A stretch of DNA of 64,000 bases, taken from positions 682,001 to 746,000 of the forward strand of contig NZ_CALSFT010000002.1 of assembly GCF_943736995.1 (NCBI RefSeq), read 5' to 3'. Within the stretch, counting starts at the first letter, position 1. Each line of letters opens with the position of its first letter. The DNA is from Sporosarcina sp. Marseille-Q4943. GTDB lineage: Bacteria; Bacillota; Bacilli; Bacillales_A; Planococcaceae. A program made the translations under genes and the position numbers. The notes under the pieces were generated by a model, which had not been told where the DNA came from, did not search any database, and saw only the letters and a list, made by a program, of their open reading frames with translations. Below are positions 62,498-64,000 of the stretch, one piece after another.

Positions 62498-64000
62498 ATG
62501 CGGAGTAAGAGATGGAGGAAGCGTTTGAATGGTTTGTTGGCTGCCGGTTTGGCGGCAAGTCTCGTTGTGCCTTCGATTCCAGCAGTTGTGAAAGCGGAGT
62601 CGGTTGCAACAGATCTGTTCATTTCCGAATATGTGGAGGGCAGCAGCTTCAATAAGGCAATCGAGCTTTATAATGGCACGGGACAAGCCGTTGATTTGAG
62701 TAATTATACGTTGGAGCTGTATGCAAATGGTGCAACGGCATCTTCTGCAAGGCTGGCATTGTCCGGTACGTTGGGACACGGCGAGACGTATGTCTTATAC
62801 CATAAAGATGCGGTTGCTGAAATAAAGAACAAAGGTGATTATGAGAATGTGAGCGTCATCAACTTCAACGGTGACGATGCGCTCGTCCTTAAAAAAGCCG
62901 GCACGGTCATCGATTCATTCGGTCAAGTCGGCGTCCGCGCCAATTGGGGGACGGATGTGACGCTTGTGCGGAATGCATCGGTTACGAGCGGGGATTCGAA
63001 TCCCGGAGATGCATTCAACCGGGATGAAGAATGGACCGTTTATCCGAAAGACACATTTGATTATTTAGGGTCGCATGAAATGGATGGAACTCCTGGCAAT
63101 CCGGGAGAACCTGGTGATCCGAATGATCCAGGAGACATTTCCCCGATCGGCGATGTACGAACAAAGGCACTTGGGGAAACCGTAACGATCAAAGGAACCG
63201 TTGCCGCCAAGTTGAAGAACACAATTTCCGTACAGGACGAAACGGGCGGAATCGCTGTCAGGCCGACGAGCTTGAATATGCAAGTAGGCGATGAAGTTAC
63301 GTTGACTGGAAAGCTTGCAGATTACCGCGGGTTGCTGCAGTTGGATGGGGCGACAATCGTAGAAGTTACGAAAGATGCCGGAACTCCGGAACCTTTCATC
63401 ATTACAGGAGCGGAAGTCGGTGAAGCGGTAGAATCGCAGCTCGTCACTGTCCATAACGCAATCCTTTCGGGAGTTCAGAACGGAAGCGGCTGGGCAAATT
63501 ATGCAGCAACAGACGGAACGGGTGAATTCATCGTCCGTGATGAGACGGCGACATTAGGTCTCACTGTCGGAACAGCTTATGATTCGATCACCGGAATCGT
63601 CCAACAGTTCGACAACGATTACCAGGTCATCCCACGCTCGACGGTTGATGTCATCGTTGACAGTTCCGTCATCCAGCCGGTTGTTGCGAGCCCATCTAGT
63701 GGTACGTTTGTAGGTAATGTGAAGGTTTCATTGACGACAGGTACACCTGGCGCTGAAATCCTCTATACATTGGATGAAACCGATCCGATTGAAAACGGTG
63801 CGACGTATGCAACACCGATCGATATCCACGAAGATACGACAGTGAAAGCGGTCGTGAAAACGGATGATGGACGATTCGGCGACGTATTGACGTTCACGTA
63901 TATGATTACGGAAGCACTTCAAATCCATGACATCCAAGGAGAAGGCCATACATCTCCGTTTGACGGACAAACTGTGGAAGGCGTCGAAGGGATTGTCACC
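62498..64000 (+). CDS. Secreted multidomain nuclease-like protein, 3' end outside window
   Basis: 501 codons visible, no stop before the window end. ATG 62498 follows GAAGGGAG. Signal peptide (RLNGLLAAGLAASLVVPSIPAVVKAES). Lamin-tail-like domain (about 38-185: LFISEYVEGSSFNKAIELYNG, NFNGDDALVLKKAG), a Gly/Pro/Asp linker (GTPGNPGEPGDPNDPGD), OB-fold segments (about 215-390: GETVTIKGTVAAKLKNTISV), a chitobiase C-terminal-like repeat (about 395-470: SPSSGTFVGNVKVSL...ILYTLDETDP), and the beginning of a region (IHDIQGEGHTSPFDGQTVEG) that in YhcR/ExeM-type extracellular nucleases precedes the endonuclease/phosphatase domain. The catalytic part lies beyond the window, so activity is inferred. Confidence 0.82.
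   Translation, partial: MRSKRWRKRLNGLLAAGLAASLVVPSIPAVVKAESVATDLFISEYVEGSSFNKAIELYNGTGQAVDLSNYTLELYANGATASSARLALSGTLGHGETYVLYHKDAVAEIKNKGDYENVSVINFNGDDALVLKKAGTVIDSFGQVGVRANWGTDVTLVRNASVTSGDSNPGDAFNRDEEWTVYPKDTFDYLGSHEMDGTPGNPGEPGDPNDPGDISPIGDVRTKALGETVTIKGTVAAKLKNTISVQDETGGIAVRPTSLNMQVGDEVTLTGKLADYRGLLQLDGATIVEVTKDAGTPEPFIITGAEVGEAVESQLVTVHNAILSGVQNGSGWANYAATDGTGEFIVRDETATLGLTVGTAYDSITGIVQQFDNDYQVIPRSTVDVIVDSSVIQPVVASPSSGTFVGNVKVSLTTGTPGAEILYTLDETDPIENGATYATPIDIHEDTTVKAVVKTDDGRFGDVLTFTYMITEALQIHDIQGEGHTSPFDGQTVEGVEGIVT

Overview
The window looks like a chromosomal segment of an endospore-forming, Gram-positive Bacillales bacterium, most likely of the Sporosarcina/Lysinibacillus (Planococcaceae) type. 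Supporting signs are strong AGGAGG ribosome binding sites with many GTG and TTG starts, SigB-type promoters, a WalR box, a cre-like box, SpoIID and possibly Spo0E-like proteins, and an amino-acid dehydrogenase of the Lysinibacillus/Sporosarcina phenylalanine dehydrogenase type. The genus is an inference; no rRNA or tRNA gene is present.

Region 1 (1-5.2 kb): a truncated SigB-driven stress gene, then a two-gene unit of a large coiled-coil SF1 helicase and a winged-helix-like protein.

Region 2 (5.5-30.7 kb): a visibly A+T-richer island for aromatic amino acid catabolism. It holds paaK, a ferredoxin reductase plus ferredoxin, paaABCD, an EthD-like gene, two hydratases and paaG, an aldehyde dehydrogenase, paaH, paaJ, paaX, a PaaY-like protein and a nitronate monooxygenase-like enzyme. 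A second operon encodes a FlK-like thioesterase, phenylalanine dehydrogenase and a complete 2-oxoacid dehydrogenase complex (E1alpha, E1beta, E2, E3). A TrpX-type ABC importer follows. Read together, this is a predicted route Phe -> phenylpyruvate -> phenylacetyl-CoA -> ring epoxide -> acetyl-CoA + succinyl-CoA, with PaaK feeding in free phenylacetate.

Region 3 (30.7-36.2 kb): stress and envelope genes. Two more YflT-domain genes have SigB promoters, so all three copies in the window do. There are also a coiled-coil unknown, two NlpC/P60 endopeptidases (one behind a WalR box) and a patatin-like hydrolase.

Region 4 (36.4-59.9 kb): a large peptidoglycan-salvage locus. It has two sugar ABC importers, an exported SpoIID-like lytic enzyme, MurK, AmiE-like, PIG-L-like, NagZ, AnmK, NamZ, MurQ, MurR and NagA, a HAD phosphatase and two tandem-GNAT proteins. 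NagZ, AmiE and NamZ all lack signal peptides, so muropeptide breakdown is predicted to be cytosolic after ABC import. This differs from the secreted Bacillus subtilis scheme and resembles the Gram-negative recycling logic.

Region 5 (59.9-64 kb): a 224-bp MITE-like element with 13-bp perfect inverted ends, a possible Spo0E-like mini-gene, a second-type FtsH protease and the start of a secreted multidomain nuclease cut by the window end. An array of seven heptamers at exactly 20-bp steps lies at 50011-50137.
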